The position numbers and the translations under genes were made by a program. Under the pieces are notes generated by a model that ran no database searches, had not been told where the DNA came from, and saw only the letters and a program-made list of their open reading frames with translations. This document shows, piece after piece, positions 17,442 through 26,275 of a stretch of DNA of 64,000 nucleotides (positions are counted from its first letter, which is position 1; each line of letters begins with the position of its first letter). The stretch covers positions 62,112-126,111 of the forward strand of contig NZ_LMJT01000045.1 in assembly GCF_001429395.1 (NCBI RefSeq). Direction: 5' to 3'. Source of the DNA: Allobosea sp. Root381. GTDB lineage: Bacteria > Pseudomonadota > Alphaproteobacteria > Rhizobiales > Beijerinckiaceae.

Positions 17442-18251
17442 ATGCGCCACGGGCTCGCCTTTCTCGGCTGGGCCGGCCGCTATGTCTGGTCCGGCTGGGC
17501 CGGCGCGGCCGGGCTGTTCTGCATTGCCGCCGCCTGGCAGGCGGGGCACGAAGCCTATGGCTCCTTCATCCTGCCCTCGCCGCTCGAAACCGTCCGGGAG
17601 ATGGGCAAGCTCGCCGGCGACGCCGGCTTCCGCCGCGCCGCCCTGGAAACGGCCGAGCGCGCCGCGGCAGGCTTTGCGCTCTCGGTCCTGATCGGCACGA
17701 GCGCCGGCATCGCTGCGGGCTATTCCTTCGCGGCCATGCGGCTGATGCGCCCGATCGTGACCGTGATCCTCGGCGTGCCGCCGATCGCCTGGATCGTGCT
17801 GGCGCTGATCTGGTTCGGCGCCAGCGGCGGCACCGCGATCATGACGGTGGTCGTCGCCTCGCTGCCGATCTCCTTCGCAGGCGGGCTCGAAGGCGTGGCG
17901 ACGCGCGATCGCTCGCTCGACGCGATGGCGCGCTCCTTCGGCGCCGGAAGCTGGATGCGGCTGCGCACGGTCACCGCGCCGCATCTCGTCTCCTATCTCT
18001 TCCCGGCCTGGATCACGACGGCGGGCTCGGCCTGGAAGGTCACGGTGATGGCCGAGCTGCTGTCCAATGCCGGCGGTCTCGGCGGCGACCTCGCGAGCGC
18101 GCGCGCCCTGTTCGATATCCCGCGGGTCACCGCCATCGTCCTCGTCGTCGTCGCCTTCGCCCTCATCACCGAATACGTGCTGATCCAGCCGCTGCGCGAC
18201 CGCCTCGAGCAATGGCGCCAGGCCGGCCTGCCCTGGGGCGTGAAGCGATGA
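17442..18251 (+). CDS. ABC transporter permease (TauC/SsuC-like)
   Basis: This inner-membrane permease of 269 residues has about six membrane segments. Its cytoplasmic EAA loop, EGVATRDRSLDAMARSFGAG near residue 150, contacts the ATPase. It is of the BPD_transp_1 type found in nitrate/sulfonate/taurine importers and pairs with the binding protein upstream. Its stop overlaps the ATPase start as ATGA. The chosen ATG at 17442 begins just before the first hydrophobic region. Confidence 0.9.
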   Translation: MRHGLAFLGWAGRYVWSGWAGAAGLFCIAAAWQAGHEAYGSFILPSPLETVREMGKLAGDAGFRRAALETAERAAAGFALSVLIGTSAGIAAGYSFAAMRLMRPIVTVILGVPPIAWIVLALIWFGASGGTAIMTVVVASLPISFAGGLEGVATRDRSLDAMARSFGAGSWMRLRTVTAPHLVSYLFPAWITTAGSAWKVTVMAELLSNAGGLGGDLASARALFDIPRVTAIVLVVVAFALITEYVLIQPLRDRLEQWRQAGLPWGVKR

Positions 18252-18988
18252 GGCTGGAGCTGGACCGCATCGGCCACGCCTTCCTCGGCCGCGCCGTCTT
18301 CGAGAATCTCTCGCTGTCGCTCGGCCAAAGCGAGGTCGTCGCGCTGGTCGGCCCTTCGGGCTGCGGCAAGACCACCGTGCTGCAGATCGCCGCCGGGTTG
18401 GTCGACCCGCTGCGCGGGCGCGTGCGGCGCGGCTATCGCTGCCATGCGGTCGTCTTCCAGGAGCCGCGCCTGCTGCCCTGGATGACCGCGCGCGACAACA
18501 TCGCCTACGGGCTCGCCGCGGGCGGAACCAGCCGGGCGGTCCGTCACGCCATCGCGGAGCGGCGCGCCGCCGAAGTCGGCCTGCATGCGCGCGATCTCGA
18601 CAAATACCCGGCCGAGCTTTCGGGCGGCATGCGCCAGCGCGCGGCGGTCGCCCGCGCGCTGGCGGTGGACCCCGAGATCGTCTTCTTCGACGAGCCTTTC
18701 ACCGCCGTCGATGTCGGCCTGCGGCGCGTGCTGCAGGACCTCGTCATCGAGGCCTCAGGTCGCGACGGGTTCTCCGCCCTCTTCGTCACCCATGACCTGT
18801 CCGAGGCGGTCAGGCTGGCGCATCGCGTCATCGTTCTGTCCGGCCGGCAGGAAGGCATCCTGGCCGAGCGCAGGCTGGACGGCCCGCCGGGCAGCCGCGA
18901 CGACCGGGCCGTATTCGAACTCGTCCAGGATTGGACGCGGGATCCGGCCTTCGCCGACCTGTTCGACGGCAGCAGGGACGCGGCATGA
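18248..18988 (+). CDS. ABC transporter ATP-binding protein (TauB/SsuB-like)
   Basis: This 246-residue ATPase powers the importer. Walker A GPSGCGKTT is at 35-43, the Q-loop QEPRLLPW near 75, the signature LSGGMRQR near 122, Walker B IVFFDEP near 143, and the switch THDLSEA near 180. All catalytic motifs are intact. It overlaps the permease at the start and nnrS at the end by four bases each (ATGA), so translation of the three is probably coupled. Confidence 0.95.
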   Translation: MRLELDRIGHAFLGRAVFENLSLSLGQSEVVALVGPSGCGKTTVLQIAAGLVDPLRGRVRRGYRCHAVVFQEPRLLPWMTARDNIAYGLAAGGTSRAVRHAIAERRAAEVGLHARDLDKYPAELSGGMRQRAAVARALAVDPEIVFFDEPFTAVDVGLRRVLQDLVIEASGRDGFSALFVTHDLSEAVRLAHRVIVLSGRQEGILAERRLDGPPGSRDDRAVFELVQDWTRDPAFADLFDGSRDAA

Positions 18989-20190
18989 GCCGGTGCGACA
19001 TGGCGAAGCCCGCCCCCTCCTTCCACCCGCTGCTCAGCGAGGGGTTGAAGCTGTTTTTCCCGGTCGCGGCGCTGCACGCAATGCTGCTGCCGCTGCTCTG
19101 GGTCACCCTGCTCGGCCTCGACCTGCCTTTCGCGCGCGAGGTTCCGCCCGGGCAATGGCACGCACATGAGATGATCTTCGGGACCTATGGCGCGGCACTG
19201 GCCGGCTTCCTGACCTCCGCCATCCCGGAATGGACCGACACCGCGCCGCGCCGGGGGGGCGCGCTCCTGCTGCTGTTCGGGCTCTGGCTGCCCGGGCGCC
19301 TGGTCGGGCTCGTCGGCGCCGATACGCTGATCGCGCTCGCCGCGGCGACCGATCTCGCCTTCTACGCCGTGCTCTTCTGGTATGCGCTCTGCCCGATGCT
19401 GGAGCGGCGCAACAGCCGCCACGCCGCCTTCATCTTCTGGCTCGGCCTGTTCATCCTGGTCGAGGTCGCGATCCGGGCCGCCTGGCTCGCGGGCGCCTAC
19501 GACGTTGCCGGGCGGCTGCTCCATGCGGCGCTTTCGATCTTCGTGATCTTCCTGTCGCTGGCGCTGGCGCGCATCGGCGTCGCGGTCATCAACAACGCGC
19601 TCGACCCCAGCGGCGAGACCACCCCTTATCGCCCGCATCCCGGCCGCCAGAACCTGACCACCGCGCTCGTCGCCTTGCAGCTGACCGCCGCGCTGTTCTG
19701 GCCGGCGTCGCAGGTTTCCGGCTGGCTTGCGCTGGCAGCCGCCGCCGCCTTCTTCGACCGGCTGGCGGAATGGTTCATCGGCCGGGAGGCCTTCCGCTTC
19801 GAAGTGCTCGCGCTCGCCCTCGCCAACGCCTTTGCCGGCATCGGCTTCCTGGCCATCGGCCTTGCCGGTCTCGGCGCGCCGCTGGCGGCAGCGACGGGCC
19901 TGCACCTCCTCTCGATCGGGGCGCTGGGCGTCGCGATCATGGCGGTCTTCGTCATCGCCGGCCTGCGGCACAGCGGCTACGACCTCGTCCTGCCTCCGGC
20001 GGCGAAGCTGGCGCTCACGACGATCGCCTCCGCCGGCCTCGTCCGCGTCCTGCCGGAACTCGGCATCGGTACCGCCTGGCTCGGCCCGCATTACGGCCTC
20101 GCCGCCGCGTTGTGGTCGGCCGCCTTCGCCATCTGGCTTGCGGGTTACTGGCCCATCCTCACGCGGCCGAAAGGCGACGCCGGGCATTGA
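18985..20190 (+). CDS. nnrS: NnrS-family membrane protein
   Basis: This 401-residue protein has about 12 membrane segments and the family signature QWHAHEM at 57-63, with His59 and His61 as likely heme or copper ligands. NnrS proteins are heme- and copper-containing membrane proteins that protect cells during nitric oxide stress and are often controlled by NO-responsive regulators. Here it is the last gene of a TonB receptor/ABC run and overlaps the ATPase by ATGA. No nitrite or NO reductase gene lies in the window. Confidence 0.9.
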   Translation: MSRCDMAKPAPSFHPLLSEGLKLFFPVAALHAMLLPLLWVTLLGLDLPFAREVPPGQWHAHEMIFGTYGAALAGFLTSAIPEWTDTAPRRGGALLLLFGLWLPGRLVGLVGADTLIALAAATDLAFYAVLFWYALCPMLERRNSRHAAFIFWLGLFILVEVAIRAAWLAGAYDVAGRLLHAALSIFVIFLSLALARIGVAVINNALDPSGETTPYRPHPGRQNLTTALVALQLTAALFWPASQVSGWLALAAAAAFFDRLAEWFIGREAFRFEVLALALANAFAGIGFLAIGLAGLGAPLAAATGLHLLSIGALGVAIMAVFVIAGLRHSGYDLVLPPAAKLALTTIASAGLVRVLPELGIGTAWLGPHYGLAAALWSAAFAIWLAGYWPILTRPKGDAGH

Positions 20191-20199
20191 AGTGGGCCG

Positions 20200-20628
20200 T
20201 CAGCCTCCGAGAAGCTGCAAGCTGCGCGCATCCATCCGTCCGCCGCAGCAGCGCAGGATAGCCTGCCGGAAGAGATTGTCGCGCTCGTCCGATGCGAGGG
20301 AGAACAGCGTCATGCTGGAGGCGAACTTCAGATCGTCCGGCGTACCGAAGATGGCGTGCAGGTCGCGATCCTCGATGGCGAGAACCGCCTCGGTGCAGCG
20401 CTTCAGGCGCGGCCCGAGCAGCAGATGGGCCAGATAGGCCCGCGCCTCGGCAAGATCGGCGATGCCGAACTGCTGGGCCGTCGCAGAGATGCCGAGGCCG
20501 CGCAGCTGCGGGAAGATGAACCACATCCAGTGGCTGCGCTTGCGGCCGGCGGCGAGCTCCGCCAGGGCTTTGTCGAACAGGGGCGCCTGGGCGGTGACGA
20601 AACGATCGAGCCTGGAGGCGTCGGCCAT
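20200..20628 (-). CDS. DUF1810 domain-containing protein
   Basis: This 142-residue soluble protein has the DUF1810 pattern, with SHWMWFIFPQLRGLG near residue 34, a central AYLAHLLLGPRLKRC, and LKFASSMTLF near 102. The family is widespread, resembles an alpha-helical calpastatin-like fold in databases, and has no established function. The second of two close ATGs (20628) is chosen because AGGAG is then six bases upstream; the other is at 20634. It is convergent with nnrS and divergent from the AI-2E-family gene. Confidence 0.85.
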   Translation of the reverse strand: MADASRLDRFVTAQAPLFDKALAELAAGRKRSHWMWFIFPQLRGLGISATAQQFGIADLAEARAYLAHLLLGPRLKRCTEAVLAIEDRDLHAIFGTPDDLKFASSMTLFSLASDERDNLFRQAILRCCGGRMDARSLQLLGG

Positions 20629-20722
20629 GGCCATCTCCTGCTTTTTTGGTGAGGTAGTCCGGCGCCCGGCCCCCTTCAAGCGGCGTGGCTCGACGCATTC
20701 GCCAACGGCCGCAGCAGCAGGC

Positions 20723-20747
20723 GGAACCTGACGGGCGATCGCGGGTT
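20723..20747 (+). promoter_or_regulatory. Putative EcfG-type promoter for the AI-2E-family gene
   Basis: GGAAC, 16 bases, GGTT lies 47 bp before the start of the AI-2E-family gene. It has the same -10 variant as the elements at 234-258 and 6151-6175. Read on the other strand it gives AGAAC-N16-GGTT, so weak control of the divergent DUF1810 gene is also possible. Confidence 0.4.
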
Positions 20748-20794
20748 CTCGCACCGGAGCCGGTGGTGGCCTCCCTGAAAGCGGCGCAGGCAAG

Positions 20795-22732
20795 GTGGCA
20801 AAAATCGATCGATCCGTGGTCTCCGCCGAAAGACTGGCTCCGCGCCTCGCCGGAATGGAGGGCGTCGGCAGCCATTTCGGCAACATCGCCAGCGTCATGC
20901 TGATCGTTGCCGCGCTCTATCTGGGGCGCGACGTCTTCGTGCCGGTAGCGCTCGCCATCCTGTTCAGCTTCGTACTGGCACCACTCGTCAAGCTGCTGCA
21001 GAAAATCCGGATTCCGCGCGCCATCGCCGTCTGCGGCGTCGTGCTCCTGGCCTTCGCGGTCCTCTCCGCCCTGGCCGTGGCGATGGTGAGCCAGGCAACA
21101 CAACTCGCCGGCGACCTGCCGACCTATCAGAGCACCATGCGCGAGAAGATCGCCTCGCTGAAGGGTGCCGGGCCGGGCAGCAACGTGCTCTCGCGCGCCG
21201 CCGATGTCTTGCAGGAGCTCGGCAAGGAGCTCGACCGGCCGCAGGACACCAAGCCCCTGCCCGGAACGGAGCAGCGCCAGCCGATCCCGGTCGAGGTTCA
21301 CCAGCCGGAAGCGGGCGCGCTCGAGACGTTGAGCGCCTTCCTGGCGCCGCTGATCCATCCGCTGGCGACGACCGGCCTCGTCCTGATCTTCGTGATCTTC
21401 ATCCTCCTGACGCGCGAGGACCTGCGGAACCGCTTCATCCGACTGACCGGAACCAGCGACCTGCAGAAGACGACCGCCGCGTTCGACGATGCCGGCAAGC
21501 GGCTGAGCCGCCTGTTCCTGACGCAGCTGCTGCTCAACGCCTCGTTCGGATTGGTCATCGGCACCGGATTGTGGCTGATCGGCGTGCCCAGTGCCCTGCT
21601 CTGGGGCATTCTCGCCGCAGTCCTGCGCTTCGTGCCCTATGTCGGCGCGATCCTTTCGGCGGTCTTTCCGATGGTCATCGCCGCAGCCGTCGATCCGGGC
21701 TGGACGATGCTGCTCTGGACGGCGGCGCTGTTCGCAATCACCGAGCCCATCGTCGGCCATGTCATCGAGCCGCTGCTCTACGGGCGCTCGACCGGCCTTT
21801 CCCCCTTCGCGATCGTCGTTGCCGCGACGTTCTGGACCTGGCTGTGGGGGCCGATCGGCCTCGTACTGGCGACGCCGCTGACGATCTGCCTCGTCGTGCT
21901 CGGTCGCCATGTCGAGCGGCTCGAATTCCTCGACGTGCTCCTCGGCGACCGGCCCGCGCTATCCGCGCCCGAAATCTTCTATCAGCGCGTCCTTGCAGGG
22001 GACCCGGCCGAGACCGCCGACAAGGCCGAGGAGGTGCTGAAGGAGCGCTCGCTGTCGGCCTATTACGACGAGGTTGCGCTGGAGGGCCTGCGGCTGGCTG
22101 CAGCGGACGCCACGCGCGGCGTCCTCGATGCGGAGCGGCAAGCTCGGATCCTCGAGACCGTTCGCGAGGTGGTCGACGATCTGTCCGATCGCGACGACAA
22201 GTCGCCCAAGGCCGGCGACGCCACGCGCGACACCGAAGCCGCAGCGGCGATCGACGAGAGCATCGACACGCTCGGCATGGCCGATCTGCCCGTCCTCGCG
22301 CCGGAGCAGCTTCGCGACGGTTTCGACGGGGAGGATCGCGTCGTCTGCATTGCCGCGCAGTCCGATCTCGACGAGGCCGCCGCGCTGATGCTGGCCCAGC
22401 TTTTGACCAAGCACGGCCTGCAGGCGCGCGTCACGGCTCCCGACACGCTGTCGAGCGCCAAGCTGGCCGCACTGGCGCAGGCAGCTCCGGCGCTGATCTG
22501 CCTGTGCTATCTGAACGGCGCGAGCACCGCGCATATGCGCTACGCCATCAAGCGGCTTCGGCGGCGCATGCCGAGCGTCGACATCGTCATCGCCTCGCTA
22601 TCGGGAGCCGATCCCGCTGGCGACGCAGCCGGCCCCTCGCCGCAGGCGGACGAGACCGCCTCGACCCTGCGAGGCGTGACCCAGGCTTGCATCGAACGCG
22701 CCACTGCGCCCAGGATCGACGCCGCCGCTTGA
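20795..22732 (+). CDS. AI-2E/PerM-family membrane protein with long C-terminal domain
   Basis: Residues 30-375 form the AI-2E transporter (PerM) domain, with about eight membrane segments and the conserved end FWTWLWGPIGLVLATPLT. Members export autoinducer-2, act as antiporters, or have unknown roles. The total length of 645 residues is about 270 more than usual. Residues 380-500 are charged and helical. Residues 514-600 (VVCIAAQSDLDEAAALML region) look like a small Rossmann or B12-binding-like alpha/beta domain without an obvious cofactor motif. The start is a GTG at 20795 with a modest ribosome site. An EcfG-like promoter lies upstream. Confidence 0.85.
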   Translation: MAKIDRSVVSAERLAPRLAGMEGVGSHFGNIASVMLIVAALYLGRDVFVPVALAILFSFVLAPLVKLLQKIRIPRAIAVCGVVLLAFAVLSALAVAMVSQATQLAGDLPTYQSTMREKIASLKGAGPGSNVLSRAADVLQELGKELDRPQDTKPLPGTEQRQPIPVEVHQPEAGALETLSAFLAPLIHPLATTGLVLIFVIFILLTREDLRNRFIRLTGTSDLQKTTAAFDDAGKRLSRLFLTQLLLNASFGLVIGTGLWLIGVPSALLWGILAAVLRFVPYVGAILSAVFPMVIAAAVDPGWTMLLWTAALFAITEPIVGHVIEPLLYGRSTGLSPFAIVVAATFWTWLWGPIGLVLATPLTICLVVLGRHVERLEFLDVLLGDRPALSAPEIFYQRVLAGDPAETADKAEEVLKERSLSAYYDEVALEGLRLAAADATRGVLDAERQARILETVREVVDDLSDRDDKSPKAGDATRDTEAAAAIDESIDTLGMADLPVLAPEQLRDGFDGEDRVVCIAAQSDLDEAAALMLAQLLTKHGLQARVTAPDTLSSAKLAALAQAAPALICLCYLNGASTAHMRYAIKRLRRRMPSVDIVIASLSGADPAGDAAGPSPQADETASTLRGVTQACIERATAPRIDAAA

Positions 22733-22770
22733 GCGGCAAGGGGAGAGGATCGGCCTGAAACCGCGCCGTC

Positions 22771-22801
22771 TTCCGGGCTTCGCGAAGCCAAGAGCCCGGA
22801 A
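22771..22801. repeat. Palindromic hairpin after the AI-2E-family gene
   Basis: A perfect 9-bp inverted repeat TTCCGGGCT/AGCCCGGAA with a 13-base loop lies between convergent genes. There is no T run, so it may be a REP-like element or a factor-assisted terminator. Confidence 0.4.
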
Positions 22802-22908
22802 CCCCATAACCGCCCCGGCACCGGGCCTTATCCTGAAACCGCAGTATTCATGGTTCCGGGGTCAGCCTGCGGCTTGCTGCGGAATGACGATACGGGAGAC
22901 AGCAGGCG

Positions 22909-23922
22909 CTAAAACCGCAGCAGGCACTCGCGTAGTGTCAAAGGCACAGCTGAACGCTGCTCCTTGGGCCTGACGCGAAGCGTCAGCCCTGCCGTGGCGG
23001 CTGCGCGGACATCGCGCGGATTCAGGTCGAACTCCTGCTTGAAGGCCCGGCTGAAGCTCGACGCATCCTCGAAGCACAAGGAATCGGCGATGGCGTTGAT
23101 GCTGGTGCTGTTCGATGGATCGGACAGGTCCGCATAGCTCCGCAGCAGCCGCCGCTGGCGGATATAGCGGGCGACGCCGCCATCGTCATGAAAGAGGCGG
23201 TAGAGTTGCGTCCGCGACATGCCGATCTCGCGGCAGAGCAAGGTGGCGTCGAGGCCGGGCTCGCGCAGGTTCCGGTCGATGAACTGCCGCGCCTTCTCGC
23301 GGCGGGTCAGGTTGATCTGGCTGGTAGCGATGTCGAGACGATCGGAAGACGGCCCCGTGCAGGCCAGCACCATCGCCCGGACGGCATTGGTGAGGCGCGG
23401 CACATCCTCGGCTTCGAGATCGACGAAGCTGCGTTCGAGCAGCGCTATATAATCCCCGAGCAGCCGGCCGAGCGGCGTGTCGAGGGCTTGCGCCTGGGCC
23501 GCCTCCAGAATCGGGGCCAGTTCGCGGAAGCTGTCGCGCGGGAGGTAGAGCTGGAGCCGCTCGTCCTGCGAGCGCTGGCTGACGAGTTCGCGCCCCAGCG
23601 AGGCGATGAACGGCACGGAGGGCGGCACGTCGAGCGCAAGACCTTGCCCGACCGAACCCAGGGTCCGGCGCTGGCCGAGCGTGATGACCCAGTGATCGAC
23701 CGGGTTCGAGCGCAGGAGCGTGCGGTCGCGGACCGCCGTCAAACCCGGCGCCTTGACACGGCTCAAGCCGAAATTGTCCAGCGTCCAGACGATGCTGCTG
23801 GCGGCGAAGCCGGCTTCGCGATCCGCCAGAGCGACATTGAAGACGCCCTCGAACCAGCCCATCCATGCATCGAACTGTTCCCTGATGGGAAGATCGCTCG
23901 TGGTGAACCGGACTGGAATCAT
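22909..23922 (-). CDS. AraC-family transcriptional regulator
   Basis: This 337-residue regulator has an N-terminal AraC-binding-like sensor domain (residues 1-190) and a C-terminal double helix-turn-helix at about 225-325 (CREIGMSRTQLYRLF and a second helix pair ending EFDLNPRDVR). The effector is unknown. The start at MIPVRF is chosen by domain length; the ribosome site is weak. It resembles the regulator at 30812-31867 in the GDGGVAR/HDDGGVAR turn of the DNA-binding domain. Confidence 0.85.
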   Translation of the reverse strand: MIPVRFTTSDLPIREQFDAWMGWFEGVFNVALADREAGFAASSIVWTLDNFGLSRVKAPGLTAVRDRTLLRSNPVDHWVITLGQRRTLGSVGQGLALDVPPSVPFIASLGRELVSQRSQDERLQLYLPRDSFRELAPILEAAQAQALDTPLGRLLGDYIALLERSFVDLEAEDVPRLTNAVRAMVLACTGPSSDRLDIATSQINLTRREKARQFIDRNLREPGLDATLLCREIGMSRTQLYRLFHDDGGVARYIRQRRLLRSYADLSDPSNSTSINAIADSLCFEDASSFSRAFKQEFDLNPRDVRAAATAGLTLRVRPKEQRSAVPLTLRECLLRF

Positions 23923-24099
23923 GATGCTACTGCGCTGACGAGGTACCGCTAGGTAACACGTTGCGCGGTAAAGTTGATACTTTAGAGACAAGTTGTCACG
24001 AAACGGCACCGGGCCGCGAAGAGCGGCTCGATTTCGCCTCGATCAAGACCAATTTTGCGCGATTTGAGACTTCCGCACTGCGGCAGAGGTAAAAACCAC

Positions 24100-24339
24100 T
24101 CAGCGGCGGCAGACCTGGACGCGACGGTGAACCCAACGGCCACGGTGGTCGCGAACGCGCCGCGTCTCCCACCAGCAGCGTCGCGGGCCGACATGGCGGC
24201 CATGGCGCCATTGCGCCGGCACGACACCGCTTTCAGCGCCGAGGCCGGAGGCCATGGCGGCCGGTGCGGCGACGGCACCTTCCGTCGACAGAACGGCCAG
24301 CAGCAGCCCGGCGCCGAGCGCGAAAGTGCGAACCAACAT
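24100..24339 (-). CDS. Small secreted Arg/Trp-rich protein (79 aa)
   Basis: The protein has a clear signal peptide of about 24 residues (hydrophobic core GAGLLLAVL, cleavage near AVA). The mature part is only about 55 residues and is very basic, rich in Arg, His and Trp, with two cysteines (CWW near 55 and VCRR at the end) that could form a disulfide. Similar short secreted proteins occur in Hyphomicrobiales without a known role. It lies 42 bp downstream of the SLC13 gene on the same strand. Confidence 0.65.
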   Translation of the reverse strand: MLVRTFALGAGLLLAVLSTEGAVAAPAAMASGLGAESGVVPAQWRHGRHVGPRRCWWETRRVRDHRGRWVHRRVQVCRR

Positions 24340-24381
24340 CTTTGCTTTTCCTTGGTTGAAACCGAGCCGATCAGCCCCCGC

Positions 24382-26220
24382 TCAGAACCGCCAGATCAGC
24401 GGCACGATGAAGACCGCCACCACGAAGAACCAGAGCAGCAGCGGCAGGCCGAGCTTCCAGTAATCCCCGAAGGCGTAGCCGCCCGGCCCCATCACCATCA
24501 GGTTGGTCGGGGTGGCGATCGGGGTGAGGAAGGCGGCGGCGGCGGCGACCGCCGTGCTCATCAGCACCGGACGCGGCGAGATACCCATGCTGGTGGCGGC
24601 CGCGACGCCGATCGGGATCACGATCAGGGCCGTCGCCGTATTGCTGATCAGCTGGCCAAGCACCGCGGTCAGCACGAAGAGGCCGGCGAGCAGCGCCATC
24701 GGCCCGGCATCGCCGACCATGTAGACGAGTCGCTCCGCCAGGAGCTTGGCCGCACCGGTCTCCACCATCGCGGTCGAGAGCGGCATCATCGCGCCGACGA
24801 GGATCACGGTGGTCCAGCTGATCGCCCGATAGGATTGCTCGACCGTCATGATGCCGCAGAGGATGACGGCACCGGCGGCAAGCAGACCCGCTACCGCCGG
24901 CGGGACGATGCCGGTGGCCAGCATCAGCACCATGGCGAACAGGATGATGACCGCCTGCTTCGCACCGGGGCCCATCGGCACCGCCTGGCGCCGGACGAGT
25001 TCGGGCGAGCTGACGACCAGCACGTCGGGGTCGTCGAGATGGGTATCGAGCGCTTTCCAGGTGCCCTGAAGCAGCATGGTGTCGCCCGCCTGCAGCACGA
25101 TGCCACCAGCATCCTTGGTGGCGTTGGCGGCCGCGATCTCGTTTCCGGAGCGCTGGACGGCCAGCACGATAAGGTCGCCGCTCTCGGTGACCATGCCCGG
25201 GAATACGCTCTCACCGATCAGCCCGGAGCGCGGCGGGATCACCACCTCCGCCAGGCCGGAGCGGCGGTTGAACAGCGTCTCTTCGCCCTGCCCCGTGGCT
25301 GCGCTGTCATCGCGGAAGGCGAGATGCATCGCCGCCGCGAAATTCGCCGCCGCCTCCGCATCGCCGCGCAGCAGGATGTGGTCGCCCTCGGCGATGGTGG
25401 CGCGACGCAGGGGGCTCGCGCTCTCGCCGTCCTGTACGGCGACGAGCTGCAGCCCGGGATAGGCGGCGAGGTCCATCGCCGAGGCCGGCTGGCCGACGAG
25501 AGGACAGGTGGCGCGCACGCGCAGCTGATAGATGCCGCTGGCGAGGCCGTATTGCTCGACCAGCGTCTTGGCGTGCCGGCTGAAATCGGCCGGCATGGTC
25601 GCACCGTTGCGCTCCGGCAGGAGCTTCTGGCCGAACAGGATCATGATCGCCATCGAGCCGATGAGCAGCGGGATGCCGGCGAGCGCGAACTCGAAGAAGC
25701 CGAATGCGCCGGCGCCGGCATCTGCAGCCGCATCCGAGACGAGGACGTTCACGGGCGTGCCCGTCAACGCCAGCATCGAGCCGGCATGGGCGGCGAAGAC
25801 GAGCGGCATCAGGAGCTGGGAGGAGTTGCGCCGCAGCCTCACCGCGATGACCACGACGACGGGCAGGAGCGCGGCGACGGCACCGTTGACGCTGATCAGG
25901 GCCGTCAGCAGGGCGACAAGGGCCATGGTCAGGAGCAGGAGCCGGGTGCGGCTCTCCTCGCCGGCCCCCTTGATCAGGAGCTGTCCGGCCCAGGCGGTGA
26001 CGCCCGTCATCTCCAGTCCCGAGCTTATGATGAAGAGCGACGCGATGAAGATGACCGCCGGATCGCCCAGCCCGCCGAGCGCCTGCGGCAGGGTCAGCAC
26101 GCCAGTCGCCCAAAGGGACAGCGCCGTGCCCATCGCCACCAGGACGACGGGCACCTTGTTCGTGACGAAAAGGACGACGGCGACGCCGATGATCAGGGCC
26201 GTGTAGGCGATTGGGCTCAC
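24382..26220 (-). CDS. SLC13-family permease with two RCK_C domains
   Basis: This 612-residue inner-membrane transporter has two halves of about five membrane segments separated by a cytoplasmic region (about 210-380). That region contains two TrkA-C/RCK_C-like repeats, each ending in an EGDHILLRG- or AGDTMLLQG-type strand. The family moves dicarboxylates, sulfate or other anions, usually with sodium. The ending PTNLMVMGPGGYAFGDYWKLG is shared with the paralogue at 48845-50662. The start is a GTG with AGGAG eight bases upstream. It follows the M20 peptidase gene by 55 bp and may share its operon. Confidence 0.9.
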   Translation of the reverse strand: MSPIAYTALIIGVAVVLFVTNKVPVVLVAMGTALSLWATGVLTLPQALGGLGDPAVIFIASLFIISSGLEMTGVTAWAGQLLIKGAGEESRTRLLLLTMALVALLTALISVNGAVAALLPVVVVIAVRLRRNSSQLLMPLVFAAHAGSMLALTGTPVNVLVSDAAADAGAGAFGFFEFALAGIPLLIGSMAIMILFGQKLLPERNGATMPADFSRHAKTLVEQYGLASGIYQLRVRATCPLVGQPASAMDLAAYPGLQLVAVQDGESASPLRRATIAEGDHILLRGDAEAAANFAAAMHLAFRDDSAATGQGEETLFNRRSGLAEVVIPPRSGLIGESVFPGMVTESGDLIVLAVQRSGNEIAAANATKDAGGIVLQAGDTMLLQGTWKALDTHLDDPDVLVVSSPELVRRQAVPMGPGAKQAVIILFAMVLMLATGIVPPAVAGLLAAGAVILCGIMTVEQSYRAISWTTVILVGAMMPLSTAMVETGAAKLLAERLVYMVGDAGPMALLAGLFVLTAVLGQLISNTATALIVIPIGVAAATSMGISPRPVLMSTAVAAAAAFLTPIATPTNLMVMGPGGYAFGDYWKLGLPLLLWFFVVAVFIVPLIWRF

Positions 26221-26275
26221 TCTTTCAGCTCCTGTTGGGCTTTTGCGCCGCCATCGGCCTCCCGGGGGGCGGGCG

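Noticed and set aside
18985..20190. Assigning this locus to denitrification because of nnrS
   Set aside because: No nitrite, NO or nitrous oxide reductase gene is present. Only NO tolerance or NO-linked uptake can be inferred.
22771..22801. Strong intrinsic terminator after the AI-2E-family gene
   Set aside because: The hairpin is good but no T run follows. It is listed as a palindromic element instead.
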